The translations under genes and the position numbers were made by a program. The notes under the pieces were generated by a model. It made no database searches and had not been told where the DNA came from. It worked only from the letters and a program-made list of their open reading frames with translations. From Lethocerus indicus (lineage: Eukaryota; Arthropoda; Insecta; Hemiptera; Belostomatidae), in contig JACDQD010000103.1 in assembly GCA_019843655.1 (NCBI GenBank), positions 1,798,001 to 1,862,000 of the forward strand: a stretch of DNA of 64,000 nucleotides. The letters are read 5' to 3'. Shown here piece by piece: positions 26,291 to 39,549 of this stretch. Position 1 is the stretch's first letter; each line of letters starts with the position of its first letter.

Positions 26291-29200
26291 CGAAATACCT
26301 GTTTGGAAGGCAATGATTTCTTGTACCCAGAGGAGGGATTATTTTGACGAGGCTATCGACGTTAAAGAAACATCCCGCAGCGTTTATTTAATTGACTGGC
26401 GTCTCTCCGATATGGAATTGTATGTAGAATAAACAGTATACTATATAGGATACTATACCGAAGCGATGAACTGTTCTCTCATTACTTGTTCAGTAGCTTT
26501 TGAATTCCACTTATATTAAAGACGACGCCGAAAAAGGACAAATAAACAATAGAGATTATTGTTGCGACGTACACCCCAACCACCTGACCAGTCAATAAGG
26601 GCGGCACGGAGGTTGCCAATCAAGCAGAGTATCACCTCATTCAGTATAACCATCTCACTCCAACATTGTTTTGTGATAATATTGAAATAAAGAATAAAGA
26701 ATGAGCGATCAGAGAGTACACTCTGGTGAGGTTAGTTGCGAGTCGTGATCCACAGTCTATTTCTATATTATGATTATATTACTGTGTATTTCTTTTGTAT
26801 ATGATTTCGGGGATATTCAAATCAATGTTATTTGTATTTTGTAGAACTGTGCGCGCTTTTTGAATTTCTTCACTATTTTTTCCTGCCTATTGAATGTAGC
26901 ATTGAAAAAAAGAAATATCGCGTAAAAAAATACAGTATATCGGTGTTCATAAATTTCATAGTTTCGTTACGAAAACAATTTCGAAACTAATCGAATACAA
27001 GTGAGTAATTGCTTCCTACATCGATTTCAATAACGCCAGGTCACCTCGGCCAAATATTAATAGTATATATTCAGATTGCGTGAAAAAAAATTCCATCATC
27101 TCTCCGCTCGAATCCAATGCATATATTAAAGTGTCAATCCGTCGACAGATTTAAATTGTTAAATTTAACAATTAAAATAAAGGCCGAAACTGTTAGTTAA
27201 ATAAAATTTTCGGCAATTCAAGACGTTTTAATATTCATCGATAATTTTATCATTCAAAATGGGCCTGTCAAAGGGGCAACGGGCCGATTTCAAATTTGGT
27301 TTCAGACAACGGATGAATTGGCGCCCCGGTGAAATATTCCGCGCACATTTTACACCCCCGTCCCAACGATCGCGCTTAATAGTTTGAAACGTTTTCAAAC
27401 GGAAAGTCATAACGGGGGGATGGGAATAATTGACGAGCGGTCTCAAATTTCTCGAATATTCCGTCCTGTTATTTTTCACGGCCTGAATACTCAGAAGTCG
27501 GGGGCGGTTTGGGGAATCGAGTTTGTTTTCACTTCATAAAACCAACAGAAGAATTTTAATTGGCGCTCTGTTCTGCTACGAAAAGTCGTTCCTAATCAAT
27601 ACAAAGACAGGAGAGATGTAGCGCTATGTAAATATTTAAAACAAACCGTTTGCACTAAGTAGTGCGTAATGACTAGTAGAAATTATTTTTATAAGATGAA
27701 TCAATTGAGACTATTAATTGTAAGGACTTCTACATCTCCCTCTCGAGATTGTAGAAGATATTATTTCTAGAATCTTTATTTTATTGTAAAATGACTGTGT
27801 CATTTCTTTCCCAATCAGAATATGATTGTACTTGACTGTAACCAACTTGCCGTAACTTTGCTCTAAGCATTCAAAATATATGAATAATCTATCTTTGCAT
27901 CTTATTCTTCCATTACTCAGAGAACAAGAATCACCAGTTGCTTTTCAATTTTAAAACCACAGACGGAAGATTATTGAGGTCGAATATTATATAATTCCTT
28001 TTTATTTGAGCGCTTCCTTTCAGTATATTACAGTTCATTTTATGTAATTTCATTAGTCACGATGTATTAAAAATATTATATTTATATTCAAATTTAATCG
28101 CGTCAATTTAATTTTACATGATTGGCAACAAGAAAGCTAAAAAACAAAGTTATATCCGGAAAGGTGATTTGAATATCAAATAGTGCAAGTTATTTGCGCG
28201 GATCGGGCTTTCCGTTTTAGACCGATTTATTGCACGAATACATTTTTAAAATGATAATGATGAATATTATTAATGATGAGCTTAAAAGCCCGTGTAGGTC
28301 ATCTACCGGCCGGTTGCCGTGCGTAATAAATTTCAGTCTGAAGTTATAATTAGCGCGATTTTAGGCGGAATCGATTGCATGATTATTCTAACAAGTTAGT
28401 GGAGCTTATTCCTCATAATATTTCAAATTAACATATTGTTGATAATTGAATCAAGGGCCATCCTTATTAGTCGATGCTTTGGAATTATAAAGGAAAATGT
28501 CACAAGCGAATTAATTTCAGGGTGGCCCAATATAGGGATGAACATGATCTCGTTATTGGTAATGTTGAACAGGAATAATGCTGTCCTCAATTTAAAATAT
28601 TTATCTAGTTGCTTGAATTTGTAAGGGTAGGGTAGTGGGAAAATGCCTGGAATGGTGGGCCCTTGTTCCATTCCCCATTTTCTCCGCTCCCCCCCTTCAT
28701 CCCTTCCCGTCTTCCATTACTGTACGGCCGCCAGTACTACCACTACAACAAGGTACATGCCCAATTATCCAGCGCAGTTTGACGCTTGGCTTGTCCTACA
28801 TTGCCCCCACCACCACCACTCGGCCGGCAAGATGGTCTCCCCTTTCGCCCCGGGGTCCCCACCCTCAACAGGTGAAACGGGGAATTCTCATTATCGATGA
28901 TTTTCCTTTTACTCTGAAATCCATCCGGCGATATTTCCATAGTGAAATGTGCGAGTAAAGAGGATAATACGAAATCTGCGGTCTGTCTACCATTCAACAC
29001 TCTTGTGCCACTTCAAATTATAAATTCCGCTTGTAATTGAGAATATATTTTTAATAAGAAATAATATTAAAATAATATGTAAACGAAGTTGACGTCTACA
29101 AAATTGTTATAAATAAGTTAAAATGATGTAGCTTGTTTGCCGAATCTACAATTCATAATTTTAACATCGTAACGATTTTATTCAACACCAAGATTTGTGG

Positions 29201-29929
29201 GATTTCTATAATTTTTAATTTAATGAATTTGGGATTATGAGGGTACCAACAATTCCTAATAATTTTATAACCACTATTTTTCATGGGAACTGATTTTCAG
29301 ATACACTTTATTAATAATATTAATAATTTGTATTACAATAGACATTATTTTGACTAATAACGGCTATAGGAGCGGCCACCGTCGCTGTCCTCCATCGTGA
29401 CACTTGTTGCTACAAGCGCGGGGTTAAATCCCCGGTTCGAGCGTTGCCACTCGCTCTCTCTCTCTCGACTCTCAGGCCCCCGAACACATATATATATTTT
29501 TTTTCATGTAACATTGCATCATGTATGAACATATTATAAATATAATACGAACAATTGCAGACGAGTAGGAAAAATATAAAACAAAAAGGGCCTCAAAATA
29601 TTTAAGGAGGAGGGAAATCTGCGGGAACATGGGGGAGATTAGGGGTCGGCGGTGTAACATATAAGTAACAATTAACACATTTTTTTAGGTGAGTGGTGAG
29701 TCGCGGTGTAGGGGGATCGGGTGTCGGAGGCGGGCCGGGAAGGGGGTCAAGCAGTGTGTACATATCGAGGGCCTGGGGTATGTACAGTACGAAACACAAT
29801 GTAATATGGTTATTGTACAATATGGAGGATATTTTCAACGTTTAGAGTTTCCCGGGGTTTTTCGACAATTTTTTTTTTGACTGATTTCGTTTAACGGGAC
29901 AACATTTAATATGGAAAATTCTTACCTTG
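26291..29929. other. Gene-free stretch
   Basis: Mostly AT-rich. A C-rich patch with CCACCACCACCACTCGG-like trinucleotide repetition lies at about 28660-28880. A TTAAAT loop enclosed by CGGGG and CCCCG at 29420-29435 resembles a tRNA T-arm, but no complete cloverleaf could be built around it. No gene recognised. Confidence 0.5.
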
Positions 29930-30310
29930 ATTTGTTAGCGGTCGGTGTGTGAAATATTGTGGGGGCCTGGGGGGAACAGGCAGCGGAGGAGTGGGTTGCG
30001 GGGCGGGCAGCGGCCTACTGAAGGAGGAAGGGGGTGTCCCAGGACGGGCGGGCGGGCCTCGAACTGTGCGCGTGCGCTGCCACCTGTTTGCCGCCCCCCT
30101 TCAACGCCGCGCTTCAATCAATAGCCCGCCCCCTCGAGCGCACCGCCGCCCCCGCCCCCACCCCGCCTATAATAATTAATACTGACCCCCACTGCTACTC
30201 GCTCGCCCCACGGACCACGACCCCTAACCCGGTTCCCGGGATAAGCCGCTACGCTAATTAAGATAACGCCGGGGCGTGGTGAGAGGCGGGGGGGGGGCAG
30301 TCCAAAGTCC
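29930..30310. promoter_or_regulatory. Strong CpG island, possible promoter or enhancer
   Basis: This is one of the most GC- and CpG-rich blocks in the window, with GGACGGGCGGGCGGGCC at 30042-30058, repeated CCGCCC phrases at about 30124-30170, and a GCGCGTGCGC stretch near 30068-30077. GC-box-like motifs occur in both orientations and CACCTG (an E-box) is at about 30081. An abrupt return to AT-rich DNA follows. Composition and motifs suggest a regulatory region. No adjacent exon was found, so the role is inferred and not demonstrated. Confidence 0.3.
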
Positions 30311-33300
30311 ACACCTCATATCCACCCTCTTCGATTACATACCTATTTCAATTATTCTCCCGGCGCTTCCCGGGATTTCCAGGCGCGTCTTGAGAGCTGA
30401 CACTCACATCCTGTGAATGTCATCGATATATTCGAGTCCGTGTTATTAATTCGGAGATAAATACAATCGATGGAGGTGTTCCACGAGAGGTCGAAAAAAT
30501 TTGACTGAAATCCGTCAGTTGGAACCCGGGCCCTCGATAAGCCAGTACGCCAATTAGGACGCTGCATGATTACGGGACAACATTGAAACATTGAAATTAG
30601 CCGAAAAAGTATATTTTACTACCGATCGCATGTAATTATAACTTTCTATTTAGAATTTAATTAATTATTAATTATATTTTTTGTTAATATCACTACTAGA
30701 AGTTATTCATCATTTTTCATTCTTGAATTTCCAATCAAGTAATACATTTTGTAATTGACTATTAATTTGTAATTAATTTTTCGATTGTAAAGTAGAGACG
30801 TCGAGTCACCTAATTAAATAATATATAAAAGGTATTGAAGTTTCATTTAGGGTATTATTCCGATATCGTCAACGAACTGAATATCAATAAAGTTCATATG
30901 GGATATTAAAGACCTGGAACTAAGGGGGGCTAATAAAAGAATAACAATTTCCTTTGTGTTTAGTGATATATTATCACGTAAAAACGAAAACGCCAGTATG
31001 ATAATGTTAAAATCGTACGGATGTGACCTAAATATATTCAACGGATACGGTCGCACCTCTTCTTTTGCCCCAAACCTGATTTCGCGAATGATTGACGGAA
31101 TCAGTTTTTCTGACAGTCAATGCCGACTGATTTCCATTGATCCATCAATTTGGAATGAATAAACCAAGTTTATTCAAAATCTCAGAACGCCGGCTCCACG
31201 AACGAATGAATACACACGGATACAGCCAACTAACAGTAGTGTAGCCTAGCGTAATAACACTCGAGCGCAAATTACGCCGAGTATAATTATTTTATGAAAA
31301 TGAGAGTTTTCAGGAATGAATAGAAAGTGTATTGATGGCTTAGTTTAAAACTTGAAAAATAGCGTAAGGCAAATAGTATTCTTTAATAAAGGAAAGAATT
31401 CTTTAATACAAGCGTTTGGGTTTTTTGTTATTTGAAGAACCTTCATAGATATTTGTTACTATCATGTTGAAACCAATAACTAATAGCCATAAGTCAATAA
31501 TCGGAGCTGTAAACTACTCGGTTACGGTACAAAGCCCGTAATAAGGAATGTTGGGGGGGGGCTCAATTTTCCTTCGGCACTCGGAGAATCCACTTCGTTA
31601 ACGGGGCTGAACGGAAGTCAAGCGGCTATTAGGCCAACTAACCCCTTTCCTTTGGGCGTTTGGGCTCCACCGCTCGGCAAACTCCCCCCCCCCTTTTCGC
31701 TCACAATTTTATATAGTCAGTACCGAGGTAAAACGGAGAAATTTGATAGGAACAAAAGGACACGGGGAACAATTGCCTGGGGGAAGAAGCGTTTAGGCGG
31801 CACCGAGTTCGAGTAATCCAAATTCAATTTAGCGAATTGTAGCTATTTGTCACTAAGTATCGTATAAATTTAATACCGTATTACATCATATTCGAAAAAT
31901 TATAAATAAATCTGTTATACAATAATATATAAATTTTAGTAAAGATACAAATTTTAAACAATAAATATCAAATTTATGACCTTAGAACGGTCACTAGCGG
32001 ACGGAGGGGATTTCGCTGAATTCATTGTAATCATTAGACCACATTTATACAATGCACTCTGTAAAAGCAAAACTGGTGATTATTTTAAAATTAAACCATA
32101 AATTAATGGCTGGATTAGTGCGGGGTTAAGGATCTGCACAGTCGTTCAATTGCGAGTTTGAAAATAACCGCTAAAAAATAATCGAGCTAAAAAATAATCG
32201 AGCTTAAAAATAAAAAAGCGGAAATTTCCGCATAATAATACAGTTTTATTGTATAATATAGTTTCAGGTCAAACTCGTTGAAAAGTAGACTAATTACTGA
32301 ACAGTAACTCTTCCTTTGATATTGTATAACCAGGATATATTCTATTAATTATATTTCTACTATTTCTTTTCGCGTGTGCAATATTTTTTTGATATCGGCG
32401 AAAAATAATTGCGCGGCCGGTGATTTTGAACCCAATTCAAGGGAAATTTACATTTGCGCCGATTCCCGTCCTAAATTGAAACTGAGGCTTATGATTAACT
32501 TAAGGCTTATTTACGCGGTACAATACCGGGTCGTTTCAGTAATCAGCGATATTGATGAGATATCGGTAATATTGATAATACTATTAATATGAAGCGTGAT
32601 AGTGATGAGAATAACAATTTGAAGCTGCCAATATTGTTAATCAATATTTTAATAATATGTAATTAATAATAAGCTTATAAGTTTTATACCGTATTATACT
32701 TATGAGACATTAAGGACTCTTTTTTGTAATTCTCTACTAGGAATCGCTGTTTTACTTGAATTTTTAATTGGCCGGCCGGATCCGAATGTTTGGGCCGAAA
32801 TTGAAACGGGATTGGCCGGTCGGATGAAACCAAATATGAGGCCGCTAATGAAGGCCCGGTGTTTGGGCCGCTTTTGTTACGATATCCCAAATGAGGCCGG
32901 TCCGATAGTTTCTGATAGTGCCACCTGTTAACTGTTGGACCGACCCCGACCCCGACCCGCAAGCCCACTTTCAATTCGCTCCCGTTTCAACCCCTATAAT
33001 CCGTCCGAACCCCGCGAATGGTGATTGGAACCGGCAGGACCGTAACTAATGCAGGATTCAAATGAAACTAAATGCAGCGCAGAATATATGGCTACGGCTT
33101 TGACTTTTGTCAGTAATTATTAATTGGGCTCGATTGACTGACAGACACAGGGAAAGATATTCTTTAATAAATCGGCTAGCTACATATAATAAAATTATAA
33201 ATTATAATGTTCGTATTTTCCAATGATTGCAACCGAACATTCATTAATTGGCTAAATCGTATTTCCTCGTAAATGAGCAGTATTCTCCGGAATACAATGT

Positions 33301-34636
33301 CATCGTTGTGTTAATTAAAAATTTCAGATTTTCCAATTCAAATACTATATTCGATCCTCAACACAACCGGATGCGAAGTTAAATTAAACAATCTCGTTTA
33401 GTTCAGTTCTTATAAACTGATGTAACAGGCAAATCTGCTGATCGTAATTTCGATTTTATAATCATCAATTATGATTTTACATCGGCTAGATTTTATAAAA
33501 TGAAACGTTATTACTATGATAGAATTTCTCGACTAGTTAGATTCGTTGGATTTATTAAATTTGTAAATTTCAAATTGGAATAAATGATATGGTGATAAGA
33601 CTTAGATATAATCCTAATAGATAACTCCTTCAATTTGGGTAATTAGAAAAAAACTAATAATCGTAAAACGAGAAGCAACTAAAATATTACAAAATGGTCC
33701 AAAAGAGGGTGGCCTTTTTCAATATACGATAAAATTATTCCATTTCATTTGATGAATAACAAACCGTTATCAATATCATTCAGAGATCGACTGTTTTCTC
33801 AGCTAAATTATTCGTCAGCCTCACGCTAATTAACCATTCACATTTCAACTTTTCACCCAAAAGTAAATACTTTCATACGCAACGATATCTTTCCGCCCGG
33901 TCCAATTTTCCGATTTATGATTTAGACCAATCTTTATTTTGATTAATTTAAACAATACTAAATGAGTAAAGTTGGCATATACCGGATCACAATATGTATA
34001 ATTTCCTATGTATAAATGTACATACATACATAGTTATTGGTGAATTGACTAATGATCAAACGGCTGAATTAATTTGTTGTCAAAAATAAAATCTTGAGGG
34101 CATGTACAATTGTTCATTATTTCGCACATCAACAGCACTGTTGATTTTAAGAAAGTTTAAATTACACAGTTTAATAATTGGTCGCAAGTCGCAGAGTGTC
34201 ATTAACACAGGTGGTATTCACACCCTAGCACACAATAATATATCTCATTTCTGAATTAAAGCGGAAGAAATTCTTGGAAAGGAAATTGTTACTATATATC
34301 ATTCGGATGTACCATTCGGAAATCAAATATAGATAATTCTGTGTGAAAGGTGTAGATTCCAGGAAATTGAATCAATGATCCTAGTTAGGATGCATGGCCA
34401 ACAATTTTATATCTGAAAGTCATCCATCCGATTTTCTACCTCCATTCCATGATTTTTGCTAGCCAATATACAAAATATAATTTTATACCTGGTCAAGCAA
34501 ATGCAGCTTATTAGTAATTATGGGAGACTTAACGGTATGCACGAAACATATTCAGTATATAGGCTAAAAAAAGAAACATTTTATATTCATGTGAAAGGGT
34601 TCATAGTTCCCAGACAAACAGAAATATAAATACCTA
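30311..34636. other. Gene-free AT-rich stretch
   Basis: No gene recognised. A short tandem repeat of TAAAAAATAATCGAGC occurs about two and a half times at 32171-32212. GC-rich patches lie at 31540-31690 and 32760-33030, the latter with a short CCCCGA repeat at 32942-32957. Much of the rest is AT-rich and stop-rich in all frames. Confidence 0.55.
32171..32212. repeat. Short AT-rich tandem repeat
   Basis: The phrase CTAAAAAATAATCGAG is repeated twice in tandem with a decayed third partial unit. It is a simple local duplication. Confidence 0.8.
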
Positions 34637-34905
34637 ACTATTAGGTTTTGACTTCCAAATATATGACAGGAAACCTATCTGGTATTGTGTATTTATGATC
34701 ACAAAAGTTCTCTTGTTGATCTAAAATTTATTGAAAAAAGTTTATTTTTAGTAATCTAGTTAATCGGTGGAAATGCACCGAACAAACTTTATTTAAGTAC
34801 ATTTCCGCACCACCCTCAGGGAGCGCTAGTTCATCGGTGTAAGTGCATCCAACGAACTTTAGTTGAGTACATTTCCGCACCACACTCAGGGGCCGCTAGT
34901 TAATC
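34637..34905 (+). mobile_element. Dispersed element, copy B, with two 70-bp tandem units
   Basis: The left part (34637-34760) matches copy A at 15281-15400 closely. The right part consists of two tandem units of exactly 70 bases, 34756-34825 and 34826-34895, each starting with CTAGTT and a TCGGTG phrase and ending in a CTCAGGG phrase. A third unit has just begun (CTAGTTAATCT) at 34896. In the first unit CGGTG and a nearby CACCG form a small hairpin. There is no coding capacity. Internal minisatellites are common in non-autonomous Helitrons and some MITEs, and the CTAG-T boundary resembles a Helitron CTRR end. That assignment is speculative. Confidence 0.8.
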
Positions 34906-36824
34906 TATATCTAATAATTTTCGTTTAAAGAGAAAGCAATACATTCATAGACAAATAAAAAATTCATATTATATGGTAGAAATAAAACGGTAAGGTAAAA
35001 AGGTATAAAAAAAATGTGCAGACCACGAAAAAGGTATTCTAAACTAGAAATATAAATATCATAAGGATTGTCTCCAATATACTTTGAAATATCTGTATAA
35101 TTTTAAATAACAATATTATTACTTGATGCTCTTAAAATTGGTGACATTTTAATCATATCCTCAGAATATTTCATATGGGAGATAATTTATAAAAATAAAT
35201 GCGTTTAATCAGTCTAGAAGTGAACGCATTGTCGGGGTGGGTGCCAAGTGTCAGACGTGACAAAGTCGCACTAGTGGGGCGGAAAGACCCCCCCAGGATA
35301 TAGGACTAGGAGACTGAGTTCTTGGGCCCTTAAGGCAGAATCAGACGACAATACCTTCTCCGCCCTGTAATAAAAAGGTAGTAGTACTCGGTTGTATTTT
35401 ACCGAGTCTACATGTGTCCTTGTATTGGCTATGTAATTTTACTTGAAATGTAATATATATGATTTAAACTTGACATATTAACAATAGTAGGTTCATTTTT
35501 TTATTAGAAAATAATTTATTGTATATTTATTTATGAGACCGTTAGTTATACACTCATAAAAACTGGTATATAGGAAAATGTTTCGTATTTAAATAAATAT
35601 TCTAGAATAGAATAGAATCGTATAAATGCCAACTGAGCCTGAATAAATATCGACCGGTATACCTACGGATGGGCTCATCATAATGTTATCATCATCTGTT
35701 TTTGAACACAAGAATCTAGCCTTTTCAGCCTTCGCCGTGCAGCGAACAAACGCGATACATTATGCGCATAATTTCCGCTCCCGAGTCTTTCGTCCGGTTC
35801 CTTATTCCCCCCGGAAATAATACCTCGAATCCCCATCCCCCCACCTACACTCCCATTCCTCCTTTCCTTGCCTAATACGTTTCTCATGCATGGTAACACA
35901 TTGCTGTTGAATCTCGCCGCCTTATGCCCGTTACAACCGCTCCGTTCCTGATAATGGAATTCAGGACAGTTGTTCCTTTCTCTCATATTCGATGCGTTCC
36001 TCAGCGTCGGGACCCTGTTCGGTTATCGATCCTCGAAAAAGACCGTTACTTAAAGACCGGCCTGTTGGGGACACAGTTTTTCCATTAGCCACGCCGTTTT
36101 ACCCAGCACGGGGAGGCAATCAAAACGCCATCCCCCTCAGTTTTCTTTATATCAAGGTTTTCTTCTCGTAACGCGCGGAATATGGTTTCATAAACGGACC
36201 GTGCTAAAACATAAAATGGGACCCGCGAAACCGCGAATCGATACCAATTAACAAACTGCTCGATGCCTATTTCGTTTTATACCGCGTGTACAAAATACTA
36301 GCAACTTTGTTTCCAATGGCTCTTGTAAGCAAGCCGGCCCCCAAGGACGCTAGACCCCCTTATTTCAGGAGTGGTTCTGACGACCTCGGCGGCCGTAAAG
36401 TTTTAACACATCGGTTTATATCGGCTCCGCTTTATTACGGCTCATTTGTTGATTACTGAACTGGCAAAGCAAGAGGGGGCCCTCAAACAACACGGCTCGC
36501 AACATATTTAGAGGCACAAAATTAGTGCCAAATTAATTATTAAATATTATTTCTCCTCGCGGTTTAGTAATATCTACCCAACAGAAATAAATTAATAACT
36601 AATGCAGTTTAAATATTCGAAATGTAACGACGAGTTTAATTGCGAAATTCCTCGTTAATAACAATCAGTTCATTTGTGGTATTATATGCTGTATTCTGAT
36701 TAACAGTCACGGTAATTATTGTATAAATGACATGGGGAATAACAATAAAAAATGTAATAAATACGAATGTAAATAAATATTATACCACTGTGGATATTAG
36801 GGAAAATAGGTCGCGCAGTTTATG
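34906..36824. other. Gene-free stretch
   Basis: AT-rich DNA with a GC-rich island at 35230-35340 that contains a TGTCA/TGACA dyad at 35249-35262. At 35018-35043 the phrase GCAGACCAC followed by GGTATT echoes 25036-25061 and may be a shared flank of the dispersed element. The 102-codon minus-strand frame at 35678-35986 resembles no family I recognise. Confidence 0.5.
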
Positions 36825-37125
36825 TGGGGTTTCTGTAGAGTCGGTGGGCCTGTCTATCCCCTGTCTAGGTGTAAAGAGGGGGTCCCTTGAGGATAGGTCT
36901 GGGAGGAACGTCTTCCTCTACTTATACGACGGGTGGTTTTCAAAATTGGAGTTGGTTCCTTCTATTTTTAGTGACAGGTCATGGTTCTATGAACCATTCT
37001 CTCAAGGTCAAGGTCTTTGGTCGGGACGCTTACGGGTGTCGCAACAGTGTTCCTGCAGTGTGTCCTCAGGACGACAGTGTTCTTCGCGATCCATGTTTTA
37101 TTTTCATATGTGATATGATAAAAAT
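36825..37125 (+). pseudogene. Decayed LINE reverse transcriptase fragment
   Basis: Two plus-strand frames together carry the ordered landmarks of a non-LTR retrotransposon reverse transcriptase. In the first frame, LYDGWFSKLE then SIFSDRS (about 36912-36980) resembles the family's 'GLLxKLxxxG ... SFLSDRS' segment. In a second frame, HSLKVKVFG (36995-37021) resembles 'xKVVVxG', and VPAVCPQDDSVLRDP then FIFICDMI (about 37049-37120) resembles the highly conserved 'VPQGSVLGP ... LFLIYINDM' motif. The frame change between the two pieces, the missing glycine in PQG and the lack of the downstream catalytic FADD segment show it is dead. The landmarks suggest the CR1/Jockey group. AT-rich DNA on the left shows no endonuclease domain, so only a short piece remains. 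A chance match is possible but the order and spacing argue against it. Confidence 0.6.
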
Positions 37126-38809
37126 CAAGACTGAATAACTAGGCGTAAAGGTGTCTGCAAAATTTTGTAGAGATCATTGATCATATTTTACGAAAACTAT
37201 GGCCTAGGAGAAAGTGACCGCCTACGGCGGATGAATGCGGCCACTTTGTTAAAGCCGGTTCGTGTCAATCGAGGGGTATCAATTCGCAATTAGGCCCCGG
37301 GCATTTCAAACTCACGTTATTTGCCTAATGCGAGAGGTTCCCCCCCCTTGGAAGTGGTGGGCCGTGTTATAATCCACCTGTTCCGCAACTCCAATTTGCT
37401 TGGTCGGACTTTGCCCGCTTAGCGCCAGGGTCCGGCCACTCCATACGTTACCAGGAATTGAATTACAGCTGACAATTATTGCCGGGGCCCCCCTGAGCGG
37501 AACTGAAATCGATCGCGTGTTCAGTGAATACTATCCGACCGAAAACGCCGAAATTTTATTTCCTTAATTTATTTTCAGCTTCGTCATCTTCTTATCTTTT
37601 TCATAAATTGCTATACCCAGATATTAAATATATAGTTTGTTAACACAGCTGGTTTGATTATCAATCTCTTATCAACATCGTTAGAACAATCGGTTAGTAA
37701 TAAAAGACAGAATGCTGAGGAATCATCCACTATCTCGGCACTATTACTGAGTGAAATATAGTTTTGGTGAATTTTATGTGTGCTACAAATTCAATATAAA
37801 ATCGCAGGAATAATTTACGGAATATTCGCAAGCACAACTGCAGATATCTTTAAGACTATTTTCGGACTGGAAAAAAAATGATGAACTTTTTCAATTTCTG
37901 CCGTTAAACTGCAGAAAAGTAATATCTATTGAAGAAATCGACATTGTTAAGTCGTAAAGTAAATGAAATTGTGACATTTGGTAGGCAGATATATATTTTT
38001 TTTTGCACGAGTCAGAATACCTCAAATTTAAACGAAACCTAACCACCCGAGTATGCAGTTCGTAGGCGCAACTATGCAAACCCGCAAGACAGATGTGTCG
38101 TGCGGTACTTGCATCAGCGCCGTACTGAATTGTCAATTTCAGATTCACACAGAACGGCCCCGATCATATTCAATTCACGCCGCGCACACGAAAATTAATC
38201 GGGCTAAAATATTCTTACATTATATAAAGGATGAAATGGCAATTTTATTAATACGGATAAGAATGTCAAATTTTATAGCAAATCAACATTCTTCAGATAG
38301 AAACGGGGTAATGAATTATTTCATATTCCTGTTCTGTAGCGTATAATATTATTACATAAAAATTATGACAGTATTATCATTAAACCTATTATTACATATG
38401 TTAGTCTTGTTCGCGTTTACGTCAGTAAACGAAAACGGTACCTCATAGATAGCTACGAGTGATCCCGTCTGCGGAGCCTTTGCACTATTAACAAAGTCAA
38501 TTAAATTTCATGATTTCGATGAACGAAAACAGTTGCTGAGGGATGTATTTATAGTAAATTGATTAGTATGTAAGAGTACATAAACATTTTAATGGAAGAA
38601 CAGTGGCTTATTAAGATTCATAAACTAGAATCTTAAATTAAAGATTACAGTGACTGATATTATAATATTATTGTACCGGTAGTTGTTTTTTTCTATAGGA
38701 GAGAATTTAAGTTCTAAGTCCGTATCTAAATTTCTATGTGTGGAGCGACGCCTGCAGTGGCGCAGCTATCAGAGGATCGGTGCGACCGAATCAATGCTCC
38801 TAGGTTTCA
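37126..38809. other. Gene-free interval
   Basis: AT-rich DNA with a GC-rich section at 37200-37520. The first few hundred bases could belong to the same retrotransposon remnant as the reverse transcriptase piece, but nothing shows this. No gene recognised. Confidence 0.5.
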
Positions 38810-39230
38810 CAGTGTCGCTTCAGGCTGGCGGGCGGGGGCGGGCCGCGATTCCCGACCTCGCCCTTCCCTCAACCCAACCGCCACCCCCACAGTTCGTACC
38901 TCTAATTGAAATTGTCCCCGGGGACTGCCCGTCAGGAACAGGAACACGGGGAGAGAGGGAGGGAACGGGGGAGAGAGAGGGAGCGGGAGAGAGAGAGATA
39001 GATAAAGAGGGGTCTGGAGAGAACCGGAGGGAGGAAGAGTAGGGATGAAAAGGGAGGGGTTGATGGCGGGCACTGAACGATCAATATTGCGAGCAACAGG
39101 TTGAGCGGTGGGGCGGCCTCCCGCCCCCGACCCCACCACGCCGTCCCTATTAATATGTATTATATTCGTTCGTTTCACTTGTAACATCCCCCGTCCCTCC
39201 AAACCCCGGACGCTTCCTCGGGGATCGGCC
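38810..39230. other. GC-rich island with purine-rich core
   Basis: GC- and CpG-rich at both edges (GGCGGGCGGGGGCGGGCC at 38827-38844 and CCCGCCCCCGACCCC at 39120-39134), with a GA-rich microsatellite-like core at 38949-39000. The bias keeps overlapping frames of 119 and 131 codons open on opposite strands. Both are low-complexity (Glu/Arg/Gly-rich on one strand, Leu/Ser/Pro-rich on the other) and unlikely to be genes. Confidence 0.45.
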
Positions 39231-39493
39231 CTAATCGTCGACCGGATTGTAGCTAATTTTAATGAGGTTAAAACATACGGTCTCCTTCAGTACGATTAAT
39301 AAAAAAACTCTCAGCAACGTTCAATGAAGACCTTCATTCATCTATCACCCTTTAGATGTTCTGTTTCTTCACTCCGCCCAATCCTTCCTTATACCTAAAT
39401 ATTCGATTTGTTTCATTTTAAAAACAACATCCTAAATCGGGTACGATGGTCAATTAACGCCATGAGTTACTGCAGGCCCAATCGCTTCCTCGC

Positions 39494-39549
39494 TCTCTCT
39501 CTCTCTCTCTCTTTTTCTTTCTCTCTCTCGGTCTCTCTCTCTCTCTCTC
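39494..39549. repeat. (CT)n microsatellite, interrupted
   Basis: CT dinucleotides interrupted by a TTTTTC segment and a CGGT segment. It yields the Leu-Ser run in the plus-strand frame at 39408-39743. Confidence 0.93.

Noticed and set aside
29405..29450. T-arm-like CGGGG-TTAAAT-CCCCG followed by GGTTCGAGC, suggestive of a tRNA or tRNA-derived SINE
   Set aside because: No acceptor stem, D arm or A box can be placed at the right spacing. A 5-bp stem alone is weak evidence.
38683..39202. Overlapping 119- and 131-codon frames on opposite strands
   Set aside because: Both are low-complexity products of a GC- and GA-rich island. Simultaneous openness on both strands points to composition.
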